Shown here in pieces: positions 55,439-63,900 of a DNA stretch of 64,000 nt. Position numbers and translations under genes: made by a program. The stretch comes from Mucilaginibacter sp. 44-25. GTDB taxonomy: Bacteria > Bacteroidota > Bacteroidia > Sphingobacteriales > Sphingobacteriaceae. The stretch covers positions 186,001-250,000 of the forward strand of contig MKTS01000001.1 in NCBI GenBank assembly GCA_001898335.1, given 5' to 3'. The first letter of the stretch is position 1; every line of letters starts with the position of its first letter. The notes below the pieces were generated by a model. That model was not told the origin of the DNA. It ran no database searches and was given only the letters and a program-made list of their open reading frames with translations.

Positions 55439-56299
55439 TTAATGATATAAGGTACCAGTATTTACAATAGGATTAACGCTTTTATCACCACAAAGCACTA
55501 CTAAAAGGTTGCTAACCATAGCAGCTTTGCGTTCCTCGTCTAATTCAACCAGGTTCTTTTCTTCCATCTTGTTCAGCGCCATTTCAACCATGCCCACAGC
55601 ACCCTCAACAATTAGTTTGCGAGCCGATATAATGGCCGCAGCTTGCTGGCGCTGCAACATGGCGTGGGCAATTTCAGGCGCATATGCCAAATGAGAGATA
55701 CGTGCTTCTAAAACCTCTATACCGGCGCGTTCCAGTCGTTCGTTCAGTTCAGTTTCCAACATAGCGCTTACCTGTTCTGCTCCGCCACGAAGGGTGATGC
55801 TGGTGGTATCATCTTCATTAAGATGGTCATAAGGGAAGGTATTAGCCAGGTGGCGTACGGCAGCCTCACTTTGTATGTTTACATACTGAAGATAATTTTC
55901 AACAGAGAAAATAGCCTTGGCAGTATCTTTTATTTGCCATACAATTACAGCCGCGATCTCTATAGGGTTACCAGCGCTATCATTTACTTTTAACTGCTGT
56001 CCGTTAAGGTTAAATGCCTTTAACGATACTTTCTTTTTTACGGTAAAAGGGTTTACCCAAAAAAAGCCATCCTGCTTTACCGTGCCGGTATATTTACCAA
56101 ACAGGGTAAGCACTTTAGATTCGTTGGGGTTTACAATGGTAAGACCAGGCAATATCAAAAAATAGTTAATAATACAGATAATGGTTCCAATAACGTGCTG
56201 CTCCGCCCAGAAGCAAAATGCCGCGGCGCCGGTTAAAACTAATACTAAAACAAAGGCAAGGTAACCTGATGGGGCTGTGATAACTCGTTCGGTATTCAT
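55439..56299 (-). CDS. SPFH/Band 7 domain membrane protein
   Basis: A 286-residue stomatin/prohibitin-like scaffold. Two hydrophobic segments at the N terminus (GYLAFVLVLVLTGAAAFCFW and VIGTIICIINYFLILPGLTI) form a membrane hairpin. The SPFH domain follows: NPNESKVLTLFGKYTGTVKQ, GFFWVNPFTVKKKVSLKAFN, IEIAAVIVWQIKDTAKAIF, and GIEVLEARISHLAYAPEIAH. A helical C-terminal region ends near MVEMALNKMEEKNL. Such proteins form membrane microdomain scaffolds. First gene of a three-gene operon with the tubby-like and ribbon-helix-helix genes; a palindromic site lies 16 nt upstream of its ATG. Confidence 0.93.
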   Translation of the reverse strand: MNTERVITAPSGYLAFVLVLVLTGAAAFCFWAEQHVIGTIICIINYFLILPGLTIVNPNESKVLTLFGKYTGTVKQDGFFWVNPFTVKKKVSLKAFNLNGQQLKVNDSAGNPIEIAAVIVWQIKDTAKAIFSVENYLQYVNIQSEAAVRHLANTFPYDHLNEDDTTSITLRGGAEQVSAMLETELNERLERAGIEVLEARISHLAYAPEIAHAMLQRQQAAAIISARKLIVEGAVGMVEMALNKMEEKNLVELDEERKAAMVSNLLVVLCGDKSVNPIVNTGTLYH

Positions 56300-56314
56300 G
56301 ATTTTATATTTAAA

Positions 56315-56348
56315 TTGATATCATAAAGATATCAATATTCATTTGATA
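56315..56348. promoter_or_regulatory. Palindromic candidate operator upstream of the SPFH operon
   Basis: TTGATATC (56315-56322) and GATATCAA (56328-56335) form a perfect 8-bp inverted repeat with a 5-nt spacer. The GATATCA unit is also repeated directly 11 bp apart (one helical turn), and a further half-site TTGATA lies at 56343-56348. Repeated short half-sites one turn apart suit a ribbon-helix-helix repressor. It lies immediately upstream of the SPFH ATG. Confidence 0.5.
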
Positions 56349-56509
56349 AAAGCAAGAACAATTACCATAAAGCCAGTGTCGGGCTTGCTATTAGCGCCCG
56401 TTAACCATCGGTTTCGTCGTTGGGCAGGAATATCGGATAATATTGTAGACTGATTGGTGCCATTTTGCGATTGGCACATACGATAACAGGTCCAAATGCT
56501 CCTGTAATA

Positions 56510-56545
56510 AAAAAGCCGCTAATTCGTAAGATTTAGCGGCTTTTT
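56510..56545 (-). terminator. Intrinsic terminator after tRNA-Ser
   Basis: AAAAAGCCGCTAA (56510-56522) and TTAGCGGCTTTTT (56533-56545) form a 13-bp stem with a 10-nt loop. On the minus strand it ends in six Ts, 22 nt after the tRNA 3' end. Confidence 0.9.
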
Positions 56546-56566
56546 GTGCGTTAGCATGTTTCTCAG

Positions 56567-56653
56567 CGGTGAGGGAGGGATTCGAACCCTCGGTACAGTT
56601 TCCCGTACGTCAGTTTAGCAAACTGATCCTTTCGGCCTCTCAGGCACCTCACC
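56567..56653 (-). tRNA. tRNA-Ser (GCU anticodon)
   Basis: The minus strand folds as a class II tRNA of 87 nt. Acceptor arm GGTGAGG/CCTCACC with discriminator G; anticodon stem TCAGT/ACTGA around loop TTGCTAA, giving anticodon GCT (reads AGC/AGU serine codons); a long variable arm with the hairpin GTAC...GTAC; T arm GAGGG-TTCGAAT-CCCTC. The CCA end is not encoded (CTG follows). A consensus promoter lies 37-67 nt upstream and a terminator 22 nt downstream, so it is a single-gene unit. Confidence 0.97.
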
Positions 56654-56690
56654 GTGTTTTTTAAAGAAACATCCCTTTTTTCAGGGACTG

Positions 56691-56720
56691 CAAATATAGT
56701 AATTCAGTAATGCTGTCAAA
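56691..56720 (-). promoter_or_regulatory. Consensus promoter for tRNA-Ser
   Basis: On the minus strand TTTG (56720-56717), 18-nt spacer, TATATTTG (56698-56691): a full match to the Bacteroidota -33/-7 consensus. It gives about a 30-nt 5' leader to the tRNA. Confidence 0.8.
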
Positions 56721-56736
56721 AAAATAAATAAGATTT

Positions 56737-58803
56737 TTAATAATCAATTCGCACGTGATAAATACTCATCAGCATACGCTTAAATATCTGTTTTATGGTT
56801 TCCAGATCTTTTAAAGTTATGTTACTGTCGTTCAATTGATTCTGATCCAACTTGTACTTTACAATACGGTCAACCAGTATACTGATCGATTCTTCATCAG
56901 GCTCTTTTAAAGATCGCGAAGCAGCCTCAATAGAGTCGGCAAGCATTAAAACACCGGTTTCTTTGGTAAAAGGAATGGGCCCCGGATAGCGAAAAATGTT
57001 CTCGTTAATGAATTTTTCAGGAAAGTTTTTCAAGAACGACTGATAAAAATAATCGACGCGGGTATTACCATGATGGGTGCGTATAAAGTCTATCACTATT
57101 TCGGGCAGATTAGCCTTCCTTGCCATTTCAATTCCTTTACTCACGTGGCGAATAATAATTTGCGCACTCTCTTCATACGGCAACTTATCATGAGGGTTAA
57201 AAGCTGAGATCTGGTTCTCGATAAAAAAAAGCGGGTTCTCCATTTTGCCTATGTCATGATATAAAGCCCCCGCTCTAACCAGCAGGGCATTACCCCCAAT
57301 AGCATATATAGCATTCTCTGCAAGGTTGGCAACCTGTAGGGAGTGTTGGAACGTTCCAGGCGCGCCGAAGGCCATTTCGCGCAGAAGCGGCGCATTTGTA
57401 TTGGTCAATTCTATCAGTGTAAGTTCTGATGTGATGGCAAACACCCGCTCAAACAAGTAAATTAGCGGATATGCAAGCAGCGTAAGTAATACGCTAACGG
57501 CAAAAGGTATAAACTCTGTCCAATCTATGGTAGTAAACGAACCTTCTCTTATTAAGGATATTCCTATAAATGAAACAAAATAGGTAAACGTAATGAGTAA
57601 AGCGGAGATCAGGAATTGTTCGCGGCGAATAAGGTTTTTAATACTATAAATAGATACCATACCTGCTGTTATCTCGTAAAACGCAAACTCAAAACTGTTG
57701 GGGACAAAAAAGCCTGCAATAAGCACTACCAGTAAGTGAATGTTAAGCGCTAAGCGTGTATCAAACAGTATGCGGATAATAATAGGTACAATACAGTAAG
57801 GTATATAGTAAAAATTCGGAAGCTGTAACTTAATAGCCAGTGATAACGTGGCCAGCATGGCGGTAATTACCAGTAAAATGAGGCTCACCAACCGGTTATC
57901 GTCATAAATATCTTTACGGAAAAGATAAAGAAATATCATTAGTAACGAGATGGTGATGCCAGCCAGTAAAAACTGCCCCAACAATACTAAGCCACGGTTT
58001 CCATTATTCCGGGCATTGTCTTCAAAAGCCTTTTTGTATGACGAGAGTTTCTGGTATGCTTCATCATTAATTACTGAGCCCTTAGCAATTATGGTTTCGC
58101 CCTTTTGCACCATTCCCCTTGTTATGGAAAGGTTATCCGTTACTTCTTTTTCTAAACGGGCAGTAAGCTTGGCATCATAATTCAAATTATTTTGCAACCG
58201 GTCTTGTACAAGGTTTAAAATAAATGCCTTATCAAGCGCAGGTATCTTAGTGATTTCCGCATCGGCATAAGTAGTTGCTGTTTCGCGTGTAAACAGGTCT
58301 GCCGTATTTTTATCGGTTGCTATGTTATTATTAAGAATAGTAACCGGGTAATTTTTACCTGCCTGCTGATACTTAGCATTTAACTTGATAATCCCCTTTT
58401 CGTAGGCGTTAGTAACGATATTAATGCCTGTTTGCAGATAGGTGTTTTTGAGCCGCTCGGGTAGGCCCGCGTTATGCCATTTTATTTCCAGATCATTACG
58501 GAAACCTTCTAATTGGCGCAAGCCCATCTCATTATCTTTTTGATATATGGGTGTTACGGTAGCCAGGGCGGCCTTGGTATCAACCTCAATTTCAGCAGGT
58601 GTTTTTAAAATGGCAAAGCTATAGGGCGAAACAAGATCACGCTGGTTCCAGATACGGCCTTTTTCAAACTCATAGCCAAATTTTGCCTGCTTAGGTAAAG
58701 TATATACAATGAGTATGATACTTGCCAACATCATCAAAAATTTAACATTGAGCGCGTATTTACGCAGCAACGCCTTCTGCCTGGAAGCTGTTAGTTTAGC
58801 CAT
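56737..58803 (-). CDS. 7TM-HD family phosphohydrolase (PgpH-like c-di-AMP phosphodiesterase)
   Basis: A 688-residue membrane enzyme of the 7TMR-HDED plus HD-domain type. One N-terminal membrane segment (LMMLASIILIVYTLPK) precedes an extracellular domain (about 45-270), a block of seven hydrophobic segments (about 275-465), and a cytosolic HD domain with GTFQHSLQVANLAENA and YHDIGKMENPLFF (His516-Asp517), then FIRTHHGNTRVDYFY. PgpH relatives hydrolyse cyclic-di-AMP; activity here is inferred. The ATG at 58803 is chosen because a TAATTTTG promoter box lies just upstream; an in-frame TTG further 5' (58869) would precede that promoter. Confidence 0.93.
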   Translation of the reverse strand: MAKLTASRQKALLRKYALNVKFLMMLASIILIVYTLPKQAKFGYEFEKGRIWNQRDLVSPYSFAILKTPAEIEVDTKAALATVTPIYQKDNEMGLRQLEGFRNDLEIKWHNAGLPERLKNTYLQTGINIVTNAYEKGIIKLNAKYQQAGKNYPVTILNNNIATDKNTADLFTRETATTYADAEITKIPALDKAFILNLVQDRLQNNLNYDAKLTARLEKEVTDNLSITRGMVQKGETIIAKGSVINDEAYQKLSSYKKAFEDNARNNGNRGLVLLGQFLLAGITISLLMIFLYLFRKDIYDDNRLVSLILLVITAMLATLSLAIKLQLPNFYYIPYCIVPIIIRILFDTRLALNIHLLVVLIAGFFVPNSFEFAFYEITAGMVSIYSIKNLIRREQFLISALLITFTYFVSFIGISLIREGSFTTIDWTEFIPFAVSVLLTLLAYPLIYLFERVFAITSELTLIELTNTNAPLLREMAFGAPGTFQHSLQVANLAENAIYAIGGNALLVRAGALYHDIGKMENPLFFIENQISAFNPHDKLPYEESAQIIIRHVSKGIEMARKANLPEIVIDFIRTHHGNTRVDYFYQSFLKNFPEKFINENIFRYPGPIPFTKETGVLMLADSIEAASRSLKEPDEESISILVDRIVKYKLDQNQLNDSNITLKDLETIKQIFKRMLMSIYHVRIDY

Positions 58804-58820
58804 ACTTTGATTTAACCCAC

Positions 58821-58828
58821 CAAAATTA
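58821..58828 (-). promoter_or_regulatory. -7 promoter box for the HD phosphohydrolase gene
   Basis: The minus strand reads TAATTTTG, an exact TAnnTTTG match 17 nt before the ATG at 58803. It fixes that start. No well-spaced -33. Confidence 0.5.
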
Positions 58829-58843
58829 ACATAAGTTTCTGTT

Positions 58844-59092
58844 TTATGTAAAATATTCAATAGTTGCAAACTGGGCCAGATTATTATTTACACCGAAAAA
58901 GCCCAATTCAGCAGGTCGTTTATTTAATGAAGTTCCGTCACCTGTCGTAGTTTGTAACTGCGTCCTAAAATAAAGCAAGCCATAACTTGAGGCCGATAGG
59001 GTAACGCTCCCGTCCCGGTAATCGCTATCAATGGCATCCAGTATAACGGCAGCATGATTAACTTTATCTCTCTGTGGTTGACCTACCTTGAA
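58844..59092 (-). pseudogene. Start-less coding remnant, C-terminal end of an unknown protein
   Basis: Between a stop at 59093-59095 and a stop at 58844-58846 the minus strand is open for 82 codons and reads like protein: VNHAAVILDAIDSDYRDGSV, then TLSASSYGLLYFRTQLQ, TGDGTSLNKRPAELGFFGVN and LAQFATIEYFT. There is no ATG, GTG or TTG in the first third of the frame, and the base composition around 58985-59030 is visibly richer in G and C. The LGFFGV ending recalls C termini of phage structural or trimeric fibre proteins; this is a loose resemblance. I read it as a 5'-truncated gene relic. Sequencing of relatives could show an intact version. Confidence 0.4.
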
Positions 59093-59161
59093 TTACAATT
59101 TTCATTTTTTGTTAAAAAATTGTAACTATGTGCTACCAATTTATTACCTACAATCCGTTTT

Positions 59162-59752
59162 ATGCTCTCAGGACAGGACTATCAAATGTGGCCCGACGCA
59201 ACGCTGTTGGAAATGCTGCGTGCCGATGACCAGAAGGCATTCAACATACTGTACCATAAATATTCCTCAAAACTTTATTACGCAGCTTACCAGATCTTTA
59301 AAGACCAAGCGGTTTGTGAAGACCTGGTGCAGGAACTATTCATCGACCTTTGGGTGAAACGGCACCAGCTAAAGATCAACTCACTGCAATGGTACCTCAA
59401 AGTGGCCATCAAGAACAGGGTACTGATGTACCTGCGCACGCAGCGGGCCCAGCTGGACATATCTGCCATTGAGATGCTGGCAGACAAATACGGCGCCGAC
59501 AGCCAGTTACTTCGCAAGGATATTCATCGTGCGCTCGACGAGAACGTGGCGTCCCTGCCTGAAAGATGCCGCCAGATATTCCGTCTCAGCAGGACCGAAT
59601 ACCTAAGCAATAAAGAAATCGCCGCGTTGCTTAAGATCTCCGTTAAAACGGTCGAGAACCAGATCACTATCGCCTTGCGCCACCTGCGTGCCGGCCTTAG
59701 CGATCACTTACCCTCCATAGCTGTTGCACTGCTGGTAGAGCTATTAAAATAA
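59162..59752 (+). CDS. ECF RNA polymerase sigma factor (locus 2)
   Basis: A 196-residue ECF sigma factor. Region 2 is KAFNILYHKYSSKLYYAAYQ ... CEDLVQELFIDLWVKRHQL; region 4 is ENVASLPERCRQIFRLSRTE with HTH NKEIAALLKISVKTVENQI. The C terminus (LPSIAVALLVELLK) is hydrophobic as in the locus-1 sigma. It starts a forward locus with a FecR and a SusC gene. Codons end in C or G more often than in flanking genes, which may mean a different history. No exact TAnnTTTG box lies upstream. Confidence 0.95.
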   Translation: MLSGQDYQMWPDATLLEMLRADDQKAFNILYHKYSSKLYYAAYQIFKDQAVCEDLVQELFIDLWVKRHQLKINSLQWYLKVAIKNRVLMYLRTQRAQLDISAIEMLADKYGADSQLLRKDIHRALDENVASLPERCRQIFRLSRTEYLSNKEIAALLKISVKTVENQITIALRHLRAGLSDHLPSIAVALLVELLK

Positions 59753-59823
59753 TCTGCCCTTTAAAAAAAATATTACCGCTTTAGGGGGTGCGCTATTTTG
59801 CTGCATCTTACAACCATAAACCG

Positions 59824-60789
59824 ATGAGTAAATTCAACTTCCTGAAAAAACGTAAACCTGCTGGCGATAGCCTGCAACAGCAAGAACATGCCGCGCGTTA
59901 TTTTGATGAGCTGGAGCTTAATAAGCAGCAGCCCGTTAACGGTATAGAACCGTTCGATAGCGACAAGGTGCTGTCGCGCATCACCTTAGCTATTGGAGAA
60001 ATTGAGCGAAGAAAAACGGGCAGCCGCAAAAAATGGGCTATTGCTTCCTCGCTATTCATCATGGTGGGTTTAGCAGGCCTTATTTATCCATACCGCAACC
60101 GTATTTTAGATGTTGTTGATCCTATTGCCACAAAAACGCTCACCGCTCAAAACGGCCAGGTGATCAATTACACCCTTGCCGATGGTACCAGGCTTTGGCT
60201 TAACAGCGGCAGTAAGCTCATGTATCCTGAACGTTTTAGAGGTGCTACAAGAGAGATAACTTTAGTAGGCGAGGCTTTCCTGGATGTTGCGCATCGCACC
60301 GGCCAACCATTTATTGTGCATACCGGCAAAGTAAACACGCAGGTATTGGGAACAAGCTTTAACGTAAAGGCATACCCGGAAGACGCCTTTGTAAAAGTAA
60401 GTGTAGTAACGGGTAAAGTAGGGGTGTTAACCACAAGAATAACAGCGCCTACCAACCCTGCCGTTATGTTAACACCGCGTGAAGAATTGCGGGTTGACAC
60501 ACGCACACTTACTTCCCTGAAAAGTACTAATGCAGACATCAGGCTTGCGGCTGGCTGGAAAGATGGCGAACTTGTGTTCAAGCAAACCGCGTTAAAAGAC
60601 GTGCTTACATCACTGCAGCGCCGGTTCAATATCGAGATCAACGCCGACGCCAACCTCGCCGGCTGCGCTATATCAGCAAACTTTACAAACGTTACCTTTC
60701 CCCATATCCTGGATATCATATCCCGGTTGGTCAAGGGAAAAGCTACGCCCGAGGGTAAGGGCTACCGGCTAAGAGGAAAAGGCTGCTGA
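59824..60789 (+). CDS. FecR family anti-sigma factor (locus 2)
   Basis: A 321-residue anti-sigma factor. A basic cytoplasmic head (SKFNFLKKRKPAGD), one membrane segment at about 78-96 (WAIASSLFIMVGLAGLIYPY), then the FecR domain: NGQVINYTLADGTRLWLNSG, SKLMYPERFRGATREITLVG, EAFLDVAHRTGQPFIVHTG and LGTSFNVKAYPED, and a DUF4974-like end (FKQTALKDVLTSLQRRFNIE). The start ATG at 59824 is preferred to a GTG 12 codons upstream (59788). Seventy-one nt separate it from the sigma stop, with a candidate promoter block containing GGGGGT and CATCTTA. Confidence 0.95.
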   Translation: MSKFNFLKKRKPAGDSLQQQEHAARYFDELELNKQQPVNGIEPFDSDKVLSRITLAIGEIERRKTGSRKKWAIASSLFIMVGLAGLIYPYRNRILDVVDPIATKTLTAQNGQVINYTLADGTRLWLNSGSKLMYPERFRGATREITLVGEAFLDVAHRTGQPFIVHTGKVNTQVLGTSFNVKAYPEDAFVKVSVVTGKVGVLTTRITAPTNPAVMLTPREELRVDTRTLTSLKSTNADIRLAAGWKDGELVFKQTALKDVLTSLQRRFNIEINADANLAGCAISANFTNVTFPHILDIISRLVKGKATPEGKGYRLRGKGC

Positions 60790-60862
60790 TAAAACCGATC
60801 GATTCCAACCTAACCAATTTAACAGAACCTAACAAAAGAGAAGACATGATCACATAAGAAAC

Positions 60863-60978
60863 AAAAAACCCTGCTCAAACGGGTTTGACCAGGGTAAATT
60901 AAAATGCCGGGTTATTAATTAGTGTACCGTTTCAGAGGTCCAATTCAGAGCGGCGCACTTTAATGCAAACACTTTAAC
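60863..60978 (-). ncRNA. Predicted cis-antisense RNA over the susC leader, locus 2
   Basis: Predicted ~116-nt RNA on the minus strand, starting about 6 nt past the TAGATTTG box and ending at an intrinsic terminator: ACCCTG and CAGGGT (outer pair, 60895-60890 with 60873-60868), one G-G mismatch, then TCAAA and TTTGA around a CCCG loop, running into six Ts (60868-60863). On the susC strand the same palindrome is followed by AAATT, so only the antisense direction has a terminator. No reverse-strand protein gene is nearby to explain it. Start site approximate. Same geometry as at locus 1. Confidence 0.45.
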
Positions 60979-60983
60979 TCATT

Positions 60984-60991
60984 CAAATCTA
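60984..60991 (-). promoter_or_regulatory. Antisense -7 box on the susC start codon, locus 2
   Basis: The minus strand reads TAGATTTG (as CATAGATTTG, with CAT the complement of the susC ATG), an exact TAnnTTTG. The position relative to the start codon is identical to that at locus 1 (CATAAGTTTG). No -33 TTTG at the right distance. Confidence 0.4.
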
Positions 60992-63900
60992 TGAATATAT
61001 CTCTATTTTCTAATGGAGTAGTTCGTTATGCACTGATATTAATGAAATATACCTCACTTGCCGTATTTCTGGTTTGCCTGATGTGCTTTTCCGCTATCGC
61101 AAACAACTCTTACGGACAGAAGTTCCTGGAGCAAACGGTAACGCTCAAGCTTAAAAACAAAAGGCTTACAGACGTTATCGAAAAATTATCTGAAGATAAC
61201 CAGGTGAAGTTTGCTTATGCCAACAACGTTGTTAAGCCATCGTTCAAGGTGAACATTGACGTTAAACAACGCCCTATCAGGTTAGTACTGGACGATCTGC
61301 TTGGACAGTTCCAACTTTCGTACAAGATCATTGATGATGTGATCGTTATCAGTGAGCAACCCGCTGCAATCACCACAGCCGGCGTAAGCGACGATAGTAA
61401 ACAGGTCATCCGGATACAGGGTAAGGTGACTGACGACACCAACCAGCCCCTGCCCGGCGTAAGCGTAAGGCTTAAGAACAGCAACGTGGCTACGGTTACT
61501 GATATAGGAGGTAATTACACCCTCACCGTGCCCGATAGTAGAGGCACGCTTGTTTTCAGCTTTGTAGGTTTCACCTCAAAGGAGGTTGCTATTGGTAGCC
61601 AAACGGTAATTAACCTACAGCTTTTACCCGCCGCAACCTCACTTAACGAGGTGGTGGTGGTAGGCTACGGCACGCAGCGCAGGGGAAACGTTATAGGTGC
61701 TGTTGATCAGGTAACATCAAAGGCCATTGAAGGCAAGCCCGCTGTGAACCTTACACAGGCATTGCAGGGTACGCTTCCTAACCTCATCATTCAGCAAACC
61801 AATAATGAACCGGGCGCATATCAAACCGTAAATATTCGCGGAGTGAGCACATTCGGCAATAATAGCCCACTGGTTGTTATAGACGGTATAACAGGCGGAG
61901 ACCTTAACCTGCTCAACCCAAATGATATTGAAACCATATCAGTATTAAAAGATGCAGGCAGCGCAGCTATCTACGGTTCGCGTTCGGCAAACGGTGTGAT
62001 ATTGGTGACCACCAAAAAGGGAAGTAAAAATTCCGGTGCAGCGCTTTCATACAGCGGGCAGTATGGTATACAGGAGCCGCGCGTAGGTTACAAACCAGTA
62101 CCTGCTTATCAAAATGCTATTCTGCGTAACGAAGCGGTAGTGAACGCCGGTTTGACCCCCATCTACTCGCCTGCACAGATCCGCCAGATACAGGAGCACG
62201 GCGATGAACAATGGTTCCTGGATGCTATCCTCAAAAATGCTCCTCAGCAAAGCCACAATCTTAGCCTTACGGGCGGTAACGCTACGTCGTCATACCTGGT
62301 ATCGGCCGGCGTGCTGGATCAGCGCAGCAACCTGGTAGGCCCCGATTATGGGCTTAGGCGCTACAATTACCGCATGAATTTGAGCACTGAATTTGGTAAA
62401 CTAAAAGTTACCAGCATACTTGCATACACCCGTACCGAGATCAAGGAGCACTCCTTTAACACAGGTACGCTTATTGTCGACGCGGGTCGTACACCTACTT
62501 ACTATCCTATTCAGGACGCCCAGGGTAACTATCTTACCAATGATGTACTGGCCGAGTTTAACCCGCTTGGTATCCTCGAAAAAGGTGGTTACCGCAAGCG
62601 CGATAACGACAACATATTCGGTAACCTTACAGCAGAACTGTCTGTTACCAAAGATCTGAAACTGAAGGGTGTTATCGGCGGTACTTTACTGTCAAATCAC
62701 ATGTTTGGCCGTGTGATGCAGGTGAACTTTTTGCCGAAAGGCAGCTATGGGTCTGACAGGAACACCACCGATGATAACAATAAGAACCTGTTTATCAACT
62801 CACAATTCCTGGCGCAATACACCAAAACCATCAATAAAGACCACAACATCGATGTCCTGATCGGTGTGGCCAACGAGTCGACCAATAACGAGTCCAACTA
62901 TCTGAGGCTTAAATATACCGACCCTGAGTTGGGTACGCCTGTTACCGGTACCGTTATCGAAACTTCATCTACCGCTACCAATAACAACAAGGTAGAGACC
63001 AGCCTCAACTCGCTTTTTGGCCGTGCATCTTACAACTACAAGAACAAGTACTACGGTGAGTTTGATTTCAGGATCGACGCTTCTTCAAAATTTGCTAAAC
63101 AGAACCGGAACGCGTTCTTCCCGTCAGGTACACTTGGCTATCGCCTTAGCTCAGAAGATTTTATGGAAAGCTATCGCGATAAGTTCGGTGATCTGAAGAT
63201 CCGCGGTTCATATGGTATTCTGGGTAACCAAAATGTGGGAGATTACCAGTATCTGAACACCTTTAGTGTATCGCCTGGTACCTTTTATTCATTCAATAAC
63301 CAGCCGGTAAGTACATCTATTATCAACTTCGCCAACCCGGATATTCGCTGGGAACGCGCAGCTACCTTCAACATTGGCTTTGATGCAACGTTCTTCAGGA
63401 ACTCGCTTACCTTAACGGCAGACTACTTTAACAAGATCACCCGCGACATTCTTTTGCCGCCTGTAGTACCCGGCACCTTCGGTGCAGGTTTACCTGATTA
63501 TAATGCAGGCGAGGTACAAAACCGCGGCTGGGAAATTAGCGTAAACTATCGCTTAAAGACCGGGGCTTTCAACCACACCTTCGCGTTCAACGTGGCAGAT
63601 ACCAAGAACAAGGTATTGAAACTGGAAGGCGGCGACCAGATCCGCACTTATGACGAGATGCAGATCATCAATAAGGTAGGCTTGCCCATTGGTTCATACG
63701 TTGGCCTTAAACGCGACGGCTATTTCCAAAACCTGGACGATATACAGAAAGGCGCAAAACCGGCGGGCATCACCGTACTCCCAGGCGATAACCGCTATGT
63801 GGACGTGAACGGCGATGGCATTATTGATGATAACGACCGCTTTGTTCTGGGTAACGGTTTCCCGCGCTTAACCTTCGGGTTCAACTACAGTCTTTCGGTA

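Noticed and set aside
60168..60734. A 188-codon reverse open frame opposite the locus-2 FecR gene
   Set aside because: It is antisense to a well-supported FecR domain; low-complexity Ser/Val/Thr content is typical of a shadow.
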